DNA of 64,000 nt, taken from the NCBI RefSeq assembly GCF_041296385.1, contig NC_091023.1, positions 4,526,924 through 4,590,923 of the forward strand. The letters run 5' to 3'. This document shows positions 22,752-35,424 of this stretch, in pieces. The notes beneath the pieces were generated by a model. It was not told where the DNA came from, ran no database searches, and saw only the letters and a list, made by a program, of their open reading frames with translations. Within the stretch, counting starts at the first letter, position 1; the number at the start of each line of letters is the position of its first letter. The DNA comes from Aphelocoma coerulescens. Taxonomy: Eukaryota; Chordata; Aves; Passeriformes; Corvidae. The position numbers and the translations under genes are program-made.

Positions 22752-25700
22752 GTTAGTATTACTATTATTCAGGCTGCATTTAACCCATAGTTTCTTTGGG
22801 CTGAGGCCTTTCTACAAAATATTGTCCTGATGTAGATGGTTCGTAGCAGTCTGCAACAGTGGCTCACAAGCATATAGATGCACCAACACAGAAGGAGTCT
22901 GCAGGTCCTCTGACCCCCTGCTCCCTCTCTGCCTGCCACAAAGGCCTCCCACAGGAATTTTGGCCCATGCTCCTTCCTTCCCTTCTGCCAACCATTCTCA
23001 TCTCTCTTTGATGGCAGACTGGAGAGAATCCTTGCAGGGCCAGAAGGTTTGGCTTTAGCTCTGTCAGGGGTGAAAATGGGGATCACTAGTGGTATGGACA
23101 GGCTGTCTTTGTCCTGCTTCCTCCATGATGTGGAGGAGGTAACTGAGATGCAGAGAGGGAAGGAGCTGAGGTGGAAAAGACAGATTACAGATAGAAAGGA
23201 GAGCACATAGGAACTGTGAAGACCGTATCCAGTAGCTTGGAAGTTGTTTGCCTCTAGCCCAGAGGAAGTGACATGTCAAAAGCTTCCCTCCATTGGAAAA
23301 GCCAGGGTGAGCAGCCAGCTTTCCTGCTCGAGCCCCCAGTTCAGCCCTCAGGCTGCTAGGTGCTGCTGGCTCCCAGTTGCATGTTGTTATTCTCACTTCC
23401 CGGCCACGCAGCAGCTGAAACAATCTAGTGAGCTTCAAGTAGCTGCCAAGTCACCTGACCTGTGGATTGCATGTAGCTGGTCATGACTCCTGGCCTGGTC
23501 AAACCCTGGTTTAACTCCTTTCATTTCATGGTTGCATGTGACAAGGGGAGCTCTGTGTCTGTCATGGCCCTACAGACACTTTCTCAGCTACCAAAGTAAT
23601 TAAAAAATACCAGCCAAATGGGTTCTGCTTCCCCAAACTTAGGAACTCAAACCATGAGCTAAAAACTTCAGCAATTCCAGAGAGGAAACACTGCAGTGGT
23701 GTCATAGTAAACACCAATTCCAATTAAAACACCTGAATTTATAATGAAAGCTTCTAAAAAAAGTTTAAAAATATTTTTGGGCACAGCTTCTGCACAAAAG
23801 GTCCTGTTCCACAAGAGTCTGCCAACTACTACAGAGCTACTCAGGGTTTCAAGTGTTACTCCAGATAGTGCCTGGGCCAGCAGGGCAGGGGTTGGAGCTC
23901 TACAGCAAATTCTTGCCATCAGGCAGCCAGGACATAAGGGTTGGGAAAAGAAAAAAAAGAAAAAAAACCACAACAAACCCCAAAGCCCCACTGGCCACAT
24001 CTCCTGAGAGTCAGAGAACTTGTAAAATATCATCTTTGTCTGCCCTGATGCCCACTCCTGATGGGAGGTTCAGAATAAGGCATGGGGGATGTGGAAAGAA
24101 GAATTTAACAAACCTAAACCACAAAACTTGTCTTGGACTTTCGAGCGTTTTGCAATTTTGGTCCCAGAAAGTCGTGTAAGTTTCATGAAACTTCCATGGA
24201 ATTTAAATCAAACACTTAAGCTGTAATTTTTAGCCCTCTCTCTATTTAGGCAGTAACTGCCTTTTGTATTCACTGCCTGAATTCCACAGTTACGAACAAA
24301 TCCTTCACATGGATAATTTTGGGGTTACTCTAGTGTTTGACTCTTCAAAGAGGCTAGATGGTACCAAAGTGAATTAAAGTGAGAGCTAGGTGTGCTCTGC
24401 CAGGCAAATTACTCTTACAACTTCTGCTCCTTTTCTAGGAGAACCACACAGTCTTCCAGCAAAATTGGTTTAAATTAGCGCAATTACAGTTGTTTGCAAG
24501 AAATGAAGGGCTGGAGTAACCCCAGGCTGTGAGAGGGCTGCCCTGTGCTCTGCTGGGGGATGCAGTACACTGAAGCAAAGACAACTTGCTCCTGCCAAGG
24601 CCACAGTGCTCTGCAGGTGTTTGCTTTCCATTGAGCCATGCCTGCCCATGTATCTTGCAGCCACACGAGCACTTGGAAGCCCAGTCAGGTGCATCTCAGA
24701 CTCACTAGTCAAGGCTCTGCATTAGTTACCTGTGCCTGTAGAGCTGATCCTTCTGGCCTGGTTCATGTCCAACAGGCTGTAAGGCACAGCAGTGAGCCTG
24801 ACTTGGCTGCCCCTGACATGGCAATGCAGCTCCTGGGACTGTGAAGACATTTCTCGTGATTATAAATTGCTTATCAGGATGAATTCCTATTTTAATTGTG
24901 TTTTAATACAAGACACAGAAGAATTTCCTAGGGGCACAACTAGCTCTTCGTTCCCATACAGAAGCATGTAAAGGTGGTGCAGTGATTTGCAGCAACATCT
25001 TGAGTCGGTGCCTTCAGGCACGAAAACTTGTTTCTTGGGGTTGTTCTCTCAGCTGAGAGACAGCAAAACAGATTAGATGACCACAGCATAAAAGCTGAGT
25101 TGTGCTGTGATGGTCCCAGGACTGCTGCAAGTGAGAAAGTAGGGTTAAGCATCTCGCAGGTGGGGATTTGGAGTGATGTAGTGGCAAGCAGGCTGCTTGC
25201 CAGGGATATTGGGCTGCTGAAGGGTAAAGCTGCTCCAAACTGTCATGAAACACTTGCAAGTGGGAAATTTCCCTGACCATTTTTCCTCAATTCATTAGTG
25301 CCTGCTCAGCCTGTCCCCACAAGCATAGTTAATTCCTGAGCAGCTGCAGCTGGCAGGGTTGAACAAGCAGTTTCAGCCCAGGTACACAGTTTACCAATTC
25401 CCAGTGCTTGTCCTGGAACAAGGCAGGTACTTTACACAAGACTTACCTACTTCACACAAGACCTTTGGCTGAATACTGTCTGCTGCACCTAAGGGTGTGC
25501 CTTGTGTGGATGGTTTTCTCACTTCTTGCTAACCTTTCTGACAGGACTGACCTGCACAGGAGAAGTTCCTAAAGGGGCTTCTTGCTGCTGTAGCTCCTCT
25601 GTAGCTCAGTGATTTTGCAGCAGAGTACAAGCTACTGAGTCCAGGTCTGATCACTGCTGTACAAAGCAGAGCAGCTTTTGAGGTGCAAAGGCAGCCCAAG

Positions 25701-27975
25701 TTAAGGACAGGACAAGGTGTGGCTGGGGCTGCTACAGTCTGGTAGGATGTTTTCACCAGAGAGGCTGTCTCCCCTGTGAAAGCACCACGCCTATTCCATG
25801 GTGACAGCACAGCTACTCTGCAAAAAGCTATTGCCACATCTCAGGGAGTTAAATATTCTCCCAGATGGCTTACTAAGTTGTTGTGATATCCTGGGTGATT
25901 CCCTTAATATCTTCTGTGACAGAACTACACATTTGCAAACTGTTTGGCAGAAGGTGACATTTGACTCTCTCCCAAAGCTTTTCACAGCAGTGACAGGAGC
26001 AAAAGATAGGCCCCCCAATTTATCCTTGTCAAAAAAATAACTCTGGAACTCATTGACAGACGTGTTGTGTAAGGAGGCACTGTTTTTAGAGTTGCTTTCT
26101 AAAATTGAACTTGTGGTCACATTTCCTGAACCAGCATTTCAATGCCTAGTGCTGTTCTAGAAAAGCTATATATCAGCACAGCATACTGCTGACCATTCAG
26201 AACACCCTGTACATCAGAAGAACACATTATGACTACTTATCTCAAGTCAGAGCACTGCCAGTGGGAATAACTGTGTGATAAAAAGCATTCCAAGCTCAAG
26301 GTTATGTGGTTACCTGGGGCACAGGGAGGAAGAGTGACATGCACAGACACATTTTAGATCATATCCTGCCTCGGAGCCTTGATGATTTTTATAGACCAGA
26401 CAAAGATATTTTGAAAATAGAAGGTATCACACAGCACAAGACAGCCAGTGTCAGGTGTGTATTCTGTGGCAGCACTGGAAAAAACAGCTTCTTATAGCTC
26501 ACTGTGTCAGAAGCAACTCTATTCTCTCTGTTTCCATGAAGTCATTTTTATCAAAAGCCCAGTTCCTGCTCTGGGTCTTGCACATGCAGATTGTGGTCCA
26601 TAAAGTGAGTGTGCTGTGCATAACCCAGTATTTACTCAGTCTGCCTTGCTTTCAAACCAGGGAAATAATCGCTGGAGCAAGAGTTTACCTAATGGACATG
26701 GATTTAGGCTTGCTGCATGATTTCAGGCCTTAAAACTGGATGTGGGTTTATTTGTATGGTTTTTTCCTCTGAAAGCTTGGTTCTCCTGTCTGATAGATGT
26801 TCTTCATGTGAAGGGATGGGTAGGAGAGAGGTGGAAGCTTAGGCCAGTGAGTACAGCCTCATTCAGTTGCTATGTTCAGGTCAGAATAGCTTCTGATCCA
26901 GAGGTGTACGTGCATGGGTATATCCTGCCTGTAATCAGGGTTTTCCAGTTTTACTGGCAATCTTGAAATAAACCTCTTGGGAATCTGAGCCACTTCAGCT
27001 CATTATGTTCTTTTGTTCTTTATGCTATTTGTGGCAGTTTGGGGTTTTTCCAGCCATTATTTACAGTAGGCTTCTGCAAGCTCTGGGTGAATTTTTAAAA
27101 TGCCTTTGAAGATCATGATAAATTGAAAAATACACAAGGGGAGAGTTCCACCTTGTTGGACCAGAGCTTTCATAATGACCAGGGAGGCCTAGTCCGGGGG
27201 GCAGTTGCATCTGCTTGCGTGCTGGGAGCTGTATGTGGAGGGGCAGAGATTTAGAAATGTAGCAGCTGCTTATCTGCCTTTGGCATTTCTGAGCTACTGG
27301 AGTTCCTTGAGGAAAGGGAATACAGCCTCCACCAGGAAGGAGGTTTGTGCTTCCCAGTCGTGTTCTTAACTTACCTGAATTCACTTCTTCGGATTTATAT
27401 TGGGTTAGGATTTTGCTTCACCCATTATGTCTTCTTTTTAGGGATGCCAGCTCCGGGGATTGGAAATAACAAAATACAGAAGCTGTTAACTTTTTGAGGC
27501 ACATCGGGGGTGGAGGGGCAGTTGTCAGAGAAGCTGTACTGAAGCAGAGACCTTGGAGCACTTCTAGCTGAGGAAATCTAGAGGCTTTTGGGAGCTGCTT
27601 TCAACATCCACATGTCAGCTGTGGGAGATTTTTATTGTGCAGTGAAGTGAATTTGAGTTTGCTGATTGTGTTTGCAGTAGCTGCTGCACTCTGGCTAAAG
27701 GAAGCACTACTGAGACATCAGCGTGTGTACCAAACATCGTGCACAATCAGTGGTTGGTTTGGGCTTTTATCGATGAGCCTGGTTTTATATTTACATTTGG
27801 ACATATTGGAAGGTTCCTCTATATCCTGTGGGTGGGGAATAAAAAAATTTCTCATTGAGTGTCTTAGTAATTGTGTAAATAATTTAGCATAACTGTATGG
27901 CATCATAGAATACTCTCCACAAATAGGTACTGAGTTTCAGGGGATCCAGCTATACGTTACCCTCTTCTGCAAAGT
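22752..27975. other. Single-copy DNA, no gene seen
   Basis: Long overlapping frames occur on opposite strands at 22769-23438 (145 and 124 codons) and 25529-26120 (102 and 109 codons). None has a known domain, and opposite-strand overlap of this kind is expected in locally GC-richer DNA. An A-rich tract with interspersed G lies at 23946-23968. Near 25426-25466 a cacaagac phrase is repeated. No splice-bounded exon was convincing. Confidence 0.55.
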
Positions 27976-28006
27976 ATTTGTATACCTTACAAGAAGGTAT
28001 ACAAAT
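27976..28006. repeat. Perfect 13-bp inverted repeat, 5-nt loop
   Basis: The arms are ATTTGTATACCTT (27976-27988) and AAGGTATACAAAT (27994-28006), perfectly complementary, separated by ACAAG. A stem this long with so short a loop is expected about 0.02 times by chance in 64 kb. I found no flanking hairpin extension, no microRNA I recognise and no transposon ends. Confidence 0.95.
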
Positions 28007-31000
28007 TGACTTCACAGGAGCTACTAATAGATTAATACTCAGTGCATAAAAAGTGGCATTCATCTTTGAAATTAATCCAGCTTTGATTGTGATCTTCTCT
28101 TAATATATTTCTAAAAGCAAAAATTAATTGGATAGCATAAGTATTCAACAAACCAGCTGATTGAACTTAATCTTCCACTGTCCTTATTAATAAAAAAGCA
28201 AATTTTAATTTGTAATTAAGTCTCACTGAAAATCTGACTCTTCATTTGAAGAAATGTGATATGTGGAGGCAGAGATAAAGTAACCATTTCCTGGTCAAAT
28301 CCAAATTTCCCCCTGGAGCAGCCTGCTGTCCTTCATCCTTTATACAGAGACCAGGCACTGAACTTCTTTCTTCAGGGCCCATGCTCAAAGCTGTGCCATA
28401 TGATTTACCTCTGTCAGAGGACATGTGGCAGGAAACAGTCCTTGTACTGAAAAGATTGCTAGAACACTGCATAAAAGGGAATAGACAGAAATGTACAGGC
28501 TTTTTAAAGAACCTGGTTCACGTTAATAACTTGAATGGTCATTTAGGCTCTGATTGGTCCAGGAACCTGGAAAGCTTTCCAGCATGCAAGGACTGAGCCT
28601 AAACTGAGCTCCATGAAATGCCTCCATTCACCAAGTTATCCTTTCAAGTGACAGGGTGCTCTATACAATAGATAGTATTGCTAACCTTGGGAATAGCTCA
28701 CGGACTTAACTCCCAGCTAACGTATATCTGTTGTGTTCTATAATGTATGTGAGGAACAAAAGCAGTCAGCACATAATGGGACCAAGAGAAATGCACTAGG
28801 AATTCCAAATCTGATATATGTGTTGTAGAGAGAGCATAAAACCTACTCACCAGACACTGACCTTCTCACCACAGTATATGAGTAGTAGATCTTGCGCTCT
28901 CCATAGATGCTGGGAGTCCAAACTGAATTGAGATGTACTGATACTGGCCCAGCAAGACAATTGTTCGCTCATTCTCTGTAACCCTTTGTCATAATGTATG
29001 AAGAACATTCTTTTCCATTGCTGCTAATAATGTACAGCACAATGGGCAGGGAATGGGCTGGCAGAAACCCCAGCAAGTTGCAGTTGGAAATGATGGTGCA
29101 TCAGGCAAAGGCATCCAGTGATGTTGCTGGAGTTCACCTTTGTCCAGTGTGATATATTTGACTGCAGTCAGTCAGGAATTTAGCAAGCAGCATCTATGAC
29201 TCCTCTGTGGGCTGCATCGAAACCAGCAATGTTCCTGGAAGCTGAAAAATGAATCATTATTTTCCATGGTTCCTATTTTATAGCTCTACGGAGTCTTTCC
29301 TTAGTCACAAAGGGCTGTTTTATATAGGAGTCCTTTACAGTTCATTAGATGGTTAAGATGAAGTTATGCAATGTCTAGAGTTTAAAAACTTAGAGATTTG
29401 GGAGTGCTGAGAGCAGGAGGTGGCAGTTTGGTATGAACTCAACAAGGAGCTTTAATGAAATTAGCAAAGACAACACAGTATTGAATTAGCCTATGAAACT
29501 TGTTGCCCAGGGAGCTGTAGAAGTTGGGAGTCCTGGAGAGCAGCCATGGATGTGGATTTGGGAGTACAGTCACTGTTGTAGTGTTAATTTTTTCAAGAGG
29601 GCTATTAAGCTACAGACCTGGGATTTTAATGGTTGTATGAGAACCAGTGAAAGCAAAAGATTCCTCATCTTCTAGTTGAAATTTCTTACATTTTCTTCAG
29701 AGGATTCCAACAAGGCCTCTGAAACCTTTAGGTGTAATGTAGTTGGGCAGTGCTGTATCTAATGTGCATGTGTTGTTTTATATTTGTCCTGTGAGAAGCT
29801 CTTATTTTTCCTGAAAATTTAAGACTTTTTTATCATTTCACCCGATTTTTTTTCCTACTTTATTGACAACCTACTGCAGTTCCAATGGAGTATCACAAGG
29901 CAGTGAACATGAAGTATACTTTTTCCAGTATCCATAAGTACTGGGTTTGGGAGCTGAGAAGGCAGTGCAAGCCAGCAGTTTGTTTCAACTTCCCACTAGA
30001 TTTAATGGTATAAGTTAATTATTTTTTCCTTTTTTTTTCCATTCAGAAATATTTCCACATCTCAAAGTTAGGGGAAATTTGGATCAGCTTTAGTGATCGC
30101 TTTAATGGTTTGTCCTGAAAGTCTGTATTTTTTCAGGAGCAAAACATTAAGTGTCTCTAAGACATTTGTGTTTGCCAGACTGTGTTGCTACTTGCAGTGG
30201 CTACTGCTTTTGGTTTTTGGCAATGGAAAGAACTACTACTACTTGTATTTTTTTAAGAAAGAACTAATAGGTTTAATAGGTACTCAGGAAAATATTTTTG
30301 TAGGGGCCACACATGAAAAAACTTGCAGAAATCACTAAAAAGTACTTTAGAATACATTTTTCTTTGTTAGTGAGGCTGCCTTGGCCAGATATTTGTAGTG
30401 ATAGGAATGATGGAGCTTGGATGTTGGAATAGTGAATAAGCCTAATATTGTATAAAGTTCGAATTTGGCAGTTATTCTGCAGTACATCTATAATCCAAAC
30501 ACATTTGGGTTGGATCTTAGTGGATCAGGTTTTGTGGATCTTCTTTTGAGATTTTGGCTTTTAGTTTTGATTCAAAACAGGGCACTGAATTCTGTTTTTA
30601 CAGGTCTCTACAATATGTTTAGAGTGGAGTGTGTCAGGTGATGATCTGCTCTTTTAAGTGCTTAAGTGAGTTTAAAATAATAAAAATTCCCACTTTTGTG
30701 GTGATTGCCCCATCCCAGTGAGAACTGTGTGGAAATCTGAGCCCCCCTAGAACTAACTACAGTGAAGCAGACTGGGAGTAGTGCTTGGGAGATCCAGCAA
30801 AACCACAGAACTTGTGCAAACCTTTACATGGAAGTTCTGCCTTCAGCATCTTTGCCCTTTCAGCCTGTATGTAGCTCTGGTGTGTGATACTGAAAGTGCT
30901 CATTTTGGGACCAAATCGAGAGCAGCAACTGTCAGCCCCTTGTATTGCAAAAACTCATTCTAATTTGCTTTAAGATGTGCTGCTCCTTCTACTGAACTCT

Positions 31001-31559
31001 CCTATTGCTAGCACATGCAGTGCTTGTTCTGAATGCCTCTGGCTCAGGACTGTCTGCTCTTGAAGGTGTGTTTGAATGCAGTGGGCACCACATTGGTGTT
31101 TCCTGCAGGATGGTCTGTGGTCGTGGAGCTTTGCTGTAACAGCCTTTAGAGCACTGACCTGGTGGGGAGTATGTCAAAGCCTCACAAATATCTCCAGTTA
31201 TTTCTCCTGCATTAGTGTCATCCCCCCATTATTTCTCCTGCATTTTCTAGGAAGAACATGATTGATTTCTTGAGATCCCATGCAGTATTTGTGCAGAGTT
31301 ACATAACAGGCTCCACATGTGGTTTGCCCCAAGGCAGGCAGCTTGGGTTTCTCCAGTTCCCTGCCCTGGATGCTGGGAACTGCTAGCCAAAAGCTGGCCT
31401 GTATTGCATCCTCTTCCTAACCCCCCTTGGGATCACCTCCCTGGGGTGTATCAGCTGTACGGTCACAGAAGGTTCTCCTTCGGGAATAGCTTGCCCAATT
31501 TGTATTGTTAAAACTTAATGAGTTCACGGGATTGACTCTGCTGCAATTATTTCTTGGTG
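28007..31559. other. Single-copy DNA, no gene seen
   Basis: The first 220 bases are very AT-rich with aaattttaatttgtaattaa-like words. Elsewhere I see only frames under 82 codons. A 16-nt word ttatttctcctgcatt is directly repeated at 31198-31213 and 31229-31244. No gene or repeat family was recognised. Confidence 0.6.
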
Positions 31560-32040
31560 ATGTATAACAAGTAGCTGTTCTTACAGGCTTATAAAATGTT
31601 CCAGAGCTCCATTAATTTGCCCTTCATTAGCTGTGTAATTTTGCTAATGACCCGAGATATTTAGAGGCATTGTCCTATGAGAATTATGAGTTTCACTGTG
31701 AGGTCTCATAGAAGTGCTGCACACACAGCTCCAGCCTGTCTTACTACCAGAAATATGTTCTGCCCTGTTGCATCTAATTGTATTTTTTACTTTTGAACTG
31801 AAGTAGTCATGTCCTATTGATAAATGAATAATTATTTCATATATGAAATTACACATTTAATGGAAGTTTGCTTTGTTAGAGTGTTAAATGATTAAATTTG
31901 TTAATTGTGTAATGTTACTGGATATTATGATTCATTTAACCATTAGCAGTTTTCCACTGCATTGACTTTTAAATTCTTATGTAGTGCAATATACATTCTT
32001 GTTGCCTTTTCATCAAGTGTTAATAATAACGGAAAATAAA
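31560..32040. promoter_or_regulatory. Candidate regulatory block, ATTA-dense
   Basis: Cores such as CATTAAT, CATTAGC, GTAATT and CTAATGA are packed in 31608-31650. A second group follows at 31770-31970. A 16-bp perfect palindrome ATTTCATATATGAAAT sits at 31834-31849. This density of homeodomain-type words stands out from neighbours. Function is inferred. Confidence 0.3.
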
Positions 32041-32608
32041 GGTTAGAGTCTGGAATGGAAAGTATCCCAACCGTGAAAATTGAAAGAAAAATGATATGTG
32101 TCACTGGAGACCACTGGAGTTGGTAAGGTGGTGGCTGAGGAGCATGTGGTATCTTAAATAGTCGGAGAAGGGGACTTTCTCATTTTCACAGTATAAAATA
32201 GCAAAAAGAACAGGGGAATTTGTAAAGAAGTGGCATGAGGGACAATGGCTGTAGTTCCTACTTTACTCTGTCTGAACAGCTCTCAGTGTCCATCAGCCCT
32301 GAAGACTCATGGGATTTCCTTCCTGTGATAGAAGAGGAGGAGAACCTTCATGAGGCCTGGACTCTGCTATCCTCAAGAGTGTATGTCCTTTAATTTGCTT
32401 GGAGAAAGGACAATTGGTGTCTCTAATTAATAGGGTGTGATGGAGAAAGGGAGTCCTGTGGCCTGTGTCATTGGGCTGGTGTGTGTTGAGGGATGAGCAG
32501 GATGGCTCCTTCAGCCTTGCCCACTGCTGCTACCCGGGAACATGGCTGTTTTCTCAGCTTTTCTGGAGTGAAAGCAGCAGCTGAACCACAGGGGCTGAAT
32601 AAGTAGCA
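32041..32608. other. Single-copy DNA, no gene seen
   Basis: This leads into the antisense CR1. No frame, motif or repeat was recognised. Confidence 0.6.
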
Positions 32609-33190
32609 AAATCACAGAATCACAGAATGGTCTGAGTCGGAAGGGACATTAAAGGTCATCTCATTCCACTCCCCTGCCATGGGCAGGGACACCTTCCACT
32701 ATCCCAGGTTGCTCCAAGCCCCATCCAGCCTGGCCTTGGACACTCCCAGGGATTCAGGGTGGTCCACAGCTTCTCCGGGAACCCTGTGCCAGGGCCTCAC
32801 CACGCTCACAGGGAAGGATTTGTTTCCTAATATCCAATCTAAACCTTCTCTCCATCAATGTGAAGCCATTCCCCCTTGTCCTGTCACTACATGCCCTTGT
32901 AAATAGCCTCTCTCCATGTTTTTTGTCAGCTCCCTTCAGATACTGGAAGGCCCAACTAGGTCACCCCGAAGCCTTCTCTTCTCCAGGCTGAACAATCCCC
33001 TCTCCCAGGCTTTCCTCCCAGCAGAGCTGCTCCATTCCTCTGATCATCCTGGTGCCTCCTCTGGACTGGCTCCAAAGGTCCCTGTCCTTGCTGTGCTGGG
33101 GACCGCGGCTCTGGATGCAGCTCTGCAGGCGGGATCCATCCCGGGGGCAGCGGGGCCTAGGCCCAGCCCCTTCTCTGGAAGTGGGGGGCC
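32609..33190 (-). mobile_element. CR1 LINE 3' end, antisense
   Basis: The plus strand opens with aatcacagaatcacagaatg, which is the reverse complement of the CR1 terminal ATTCTGTG-type repeat. The element therefore reads on the minus strand and its 3' end is at the left. It continues through catgggcagggacaccttcc, ccatccagcctggccttgga, ccccttgtcctgtcactaca and gccttctcttctccaggctg, all standard antisense CR1 words. The right part (ctggatgcagctctgcaggc) reaches into ORF2 and then diverges, so the 5' truncation point is uncertain by tens of bases. It is the least diverged CR1 copy in the window and carries most of the CpG sites in this part. Frames on both strands at 32916-33271 lie over or beside it and are not genes. 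Confidence 0.95.
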
Positions 33191-33606
33191 GCACGTGACC
33201 AGGGAAGTGTGAGGGGTGGGCAGCAGAACTGGAGAGAAATGCTGCATTTGTGTCCTGCAGCAACCACTCATTGGACCATGCTTTCAGTATTCCCCCTGTC
33301 TGCAGCTTGTACCTCTAAGAAGCTGACTGGCCTCTGTGTTTTGGGTACAAGATGAAGGTTTCCAGAAGGGTTACCTTTACTGATATTGAAGTAAATTACC
33401 TTCCATAGATCAAGCAGATCAGGCAACATAATATCACTGTTAGTCTAAAGTTGAAACAATCCCTAGGAAAGCCAGAAAAGCTTCAGAAACTGACTTTAAC
33501 ACTATCTTTGAAAGCAAAGTCGTTTTTCTTCAAGATTATCATCACCATTTAGATGCTGTACATTGTAGTTGGATAAAGAGGGAATTTGGCAGATGAGCTT
33601 TTGCCT
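33191..33606. other. Single-copy DNA, no gene seen
   Basis: Between two LINE remnants. The first 70 bases may still be very diverged CR1. Nothing else was recognised. Confidence 0.5.
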
Positions 33607-33690
33607 CTGGAGCCTCCAGATGACTGGAACGAGCTTCCCTTTCAGCTTAAATCAGCAAACAGCATAATCTCCTTTAAGCCTGGGGTTTAA
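33607..33690 (+). mobile_element. Possible LINE ORF2 C-terminus relic
   Basis: The plus frame starting at 33622 reads DWNELPFQLKSANSIISFKP and then GV and a stop at 33688. The pattern WNxLP, about a dozen residues, then SFK is the C-terminal signature of L2-like and related LINE ORF2 proteins. A 21-nt piece spanning the SFKPGV codons recurs with one mismatch at 4740-4760, which suggests two copies of one old family. Only some 25 codons are recognisable, so chance remains possible. Confidence 0.45.
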
Positions 33691-33708
33691 ATGGCTGTTT
33701 GAAGGAGG

Positions 33709-33733
33709 ATTGTGGAAAATCTATTTCCACAAT
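33709..33733. repeat. 10-bp perfect inverted repeat
   Basis: ATTGTGGAAA and TTTCCACAAT flank a 5-nt loop (atcta). About one such structure is expected by chance in a window this size, so it is noted but not weighty. Confidence 0.8.
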
Positions 33734-35424
33734 AGTAATATGGTTACTGGAGCTAAAGAGAATGTGTTGTTTTCATGAGATTTTTGGATGGCCCTGTAGT
33801 GTGCATTAAATTATTGCAAGAATGATGCAGTTGATGGTTTTCACTTAATCTTTAGATATATGTCGCTATTTCCCTTAATCTTTAGGTATCTATCTATCTA
33901 TCTATAGATAGATATCAGGCTCTTTGGTAAAGCTGAAAGCAGCTCTTAGTTCTTGGACATTGTTTTCACTGCAGTAAACAAAGTAGCTGTCAATACCCAG
34001 GGCAGTCCCTCATGCTGGCTGTAGGAAAGGTGCTTGTGTTTGTTGTGTCCATCAAGAGTCAGTTAAAGGTCCCTCTCCTGACATGTAATGCCAGTGTGGG
34101 GGAGTCGTTGATCCAAGCCAACAGCAGCAACCTTTCCTCCACCTGTGTGCTGGCTGTAGCATTTGTACCTCAGGCAGTGTCCTTACTGCTGTTCCTGCTT
34201 GGAGTATGTATGCCTGGTGACAAATGCCTTTCCACTCTGGCTGGTGCAGTTTGAAGTCCTGACTTTTATGAAATCAAGTCCAGAGTATGCTGCACTTGTC
34301 CCTGTCCAGCTCAGTGGAGACTAGGAGCCTTGAGCCTTCTCCATTTCTTTGGGCATAGTGTTCCTGAAAAAAAAGCAAATTTGTGGGCTTTGGTGACAGA
34401 GTTACCTTGTTGAGAGATTAATTATGTGTGAATATTTATTAGGAGTATGAGTAAAGAACTTTCCTGCAAAGCTGCAGGCAACACTCAAATATCTGAGCTA
34501 AATCACAGGTTTCTGCAAATAAAACACTACATGTGCCTTTGCTAGAGGAGCTGACAGTGGTTCTGCCAGGAAATAAATACCAAAAGCATATTTCTCGCTA
34601 GATTTTCCTATCTTTATTGCATTTGTTTTCAACGTATTGGAGTATTTGTGAGCTATTCCTCCTTCTTTTCTGCCTTCCCCCATGTGAAGGTTGAAGGCAG
34701 AAGCTGGAACTACCTTTTATAATTTTCCAAGGGAAGGAGTAGCAATTAATGTTGAAATTATATAATTATCAATGGGAGAAGAAGATTATTTTAAAACAAA
34801 TGCTATTTCACTCATGCTCTCGCAAGCACCAAGATGCATGTGTCTGAGTGGACAGGCCAGCATCCAGGCTGTAAGGCAGGTTTCCCGTGTGGATTCCTCA
34901 AAACAAAGAAGAGGATAAGCTATGCTGGCTCCCTAGTCCTTATTATGTACCCTGCAACCTTCCTAAGGTTGATTAAGCATGTGCCAGTTTTGAATGTGCC
35001 TGGATTGTACCCCTCAGGAGGTCACAGTAGCTGTGATCCTTTTGTGTATTGTGTCCCCCTTCTCTCCATTGTTAGGTTTTATTTATTTTCCTATCTAGGT
35101 GTTGAGTCATCTCTCCCCCTACTCTGTGTCTTCCCAGCACTGTCTCTTCATGGGGTTTGTTTCTATTTCAATATCCTTTATTTTCCTTATCTGGGTTGTG
35201 TTGGATCCTGACCTGCTGTCAGCACCTGACACCTTGTATCCCTGTTCCTGCTGTTCCTTATGGTGCTGCCACACCCACACCTTCCATTTGCTCCCCATTC
35301 ATGCTGCTCTCAACATTGTCATTAGCTATTTCTACAAAGTGGCCATGTGAGTTCATTCTGTACCATCACACCATGCTGTGCATTCCTGCATTCCCCTGCA
35401 GTCTGCTGTGCGAGTATGGCAAGT
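33734..35424. other. Single-copy DNA with TATC microsatellite, no gene seen
   Basis: At 33887-33914 four TATC units run head-on into GATA units, making a 20-bp perfect palindrome (33895-33914). The phrase cttaatctttag occurs twice just before it, about 30 bases apart. A 125-codon plus frame at 34834-35211 and an overlapping one at 35157-35471 show no domain. An ATTA-rich patch lies at 34735-34800. Confidence 0.6.
33887..33914. repeat. (TATC)4-(GATA)n microsatellite palindrome
   Basis: Four TATC units abut TATAGATAGATA. The central 20 bp is self-complementary and could extrude a small cruciform. Both strands present GATA words. Confidence 0.95.

Noticed and set aside
23120..23165. Phrase gaggtaactgagatgcagag resembling the core of MIR/L2-type repeats
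   Set aside because: Similarity covers only about 20 bases and does not extend.
33709..33733. 10-bp perfect hairpin as a possible regulatory RNA
   Set aside because: About one such stem is expected by chance in the window and nothing nearby supports a function.
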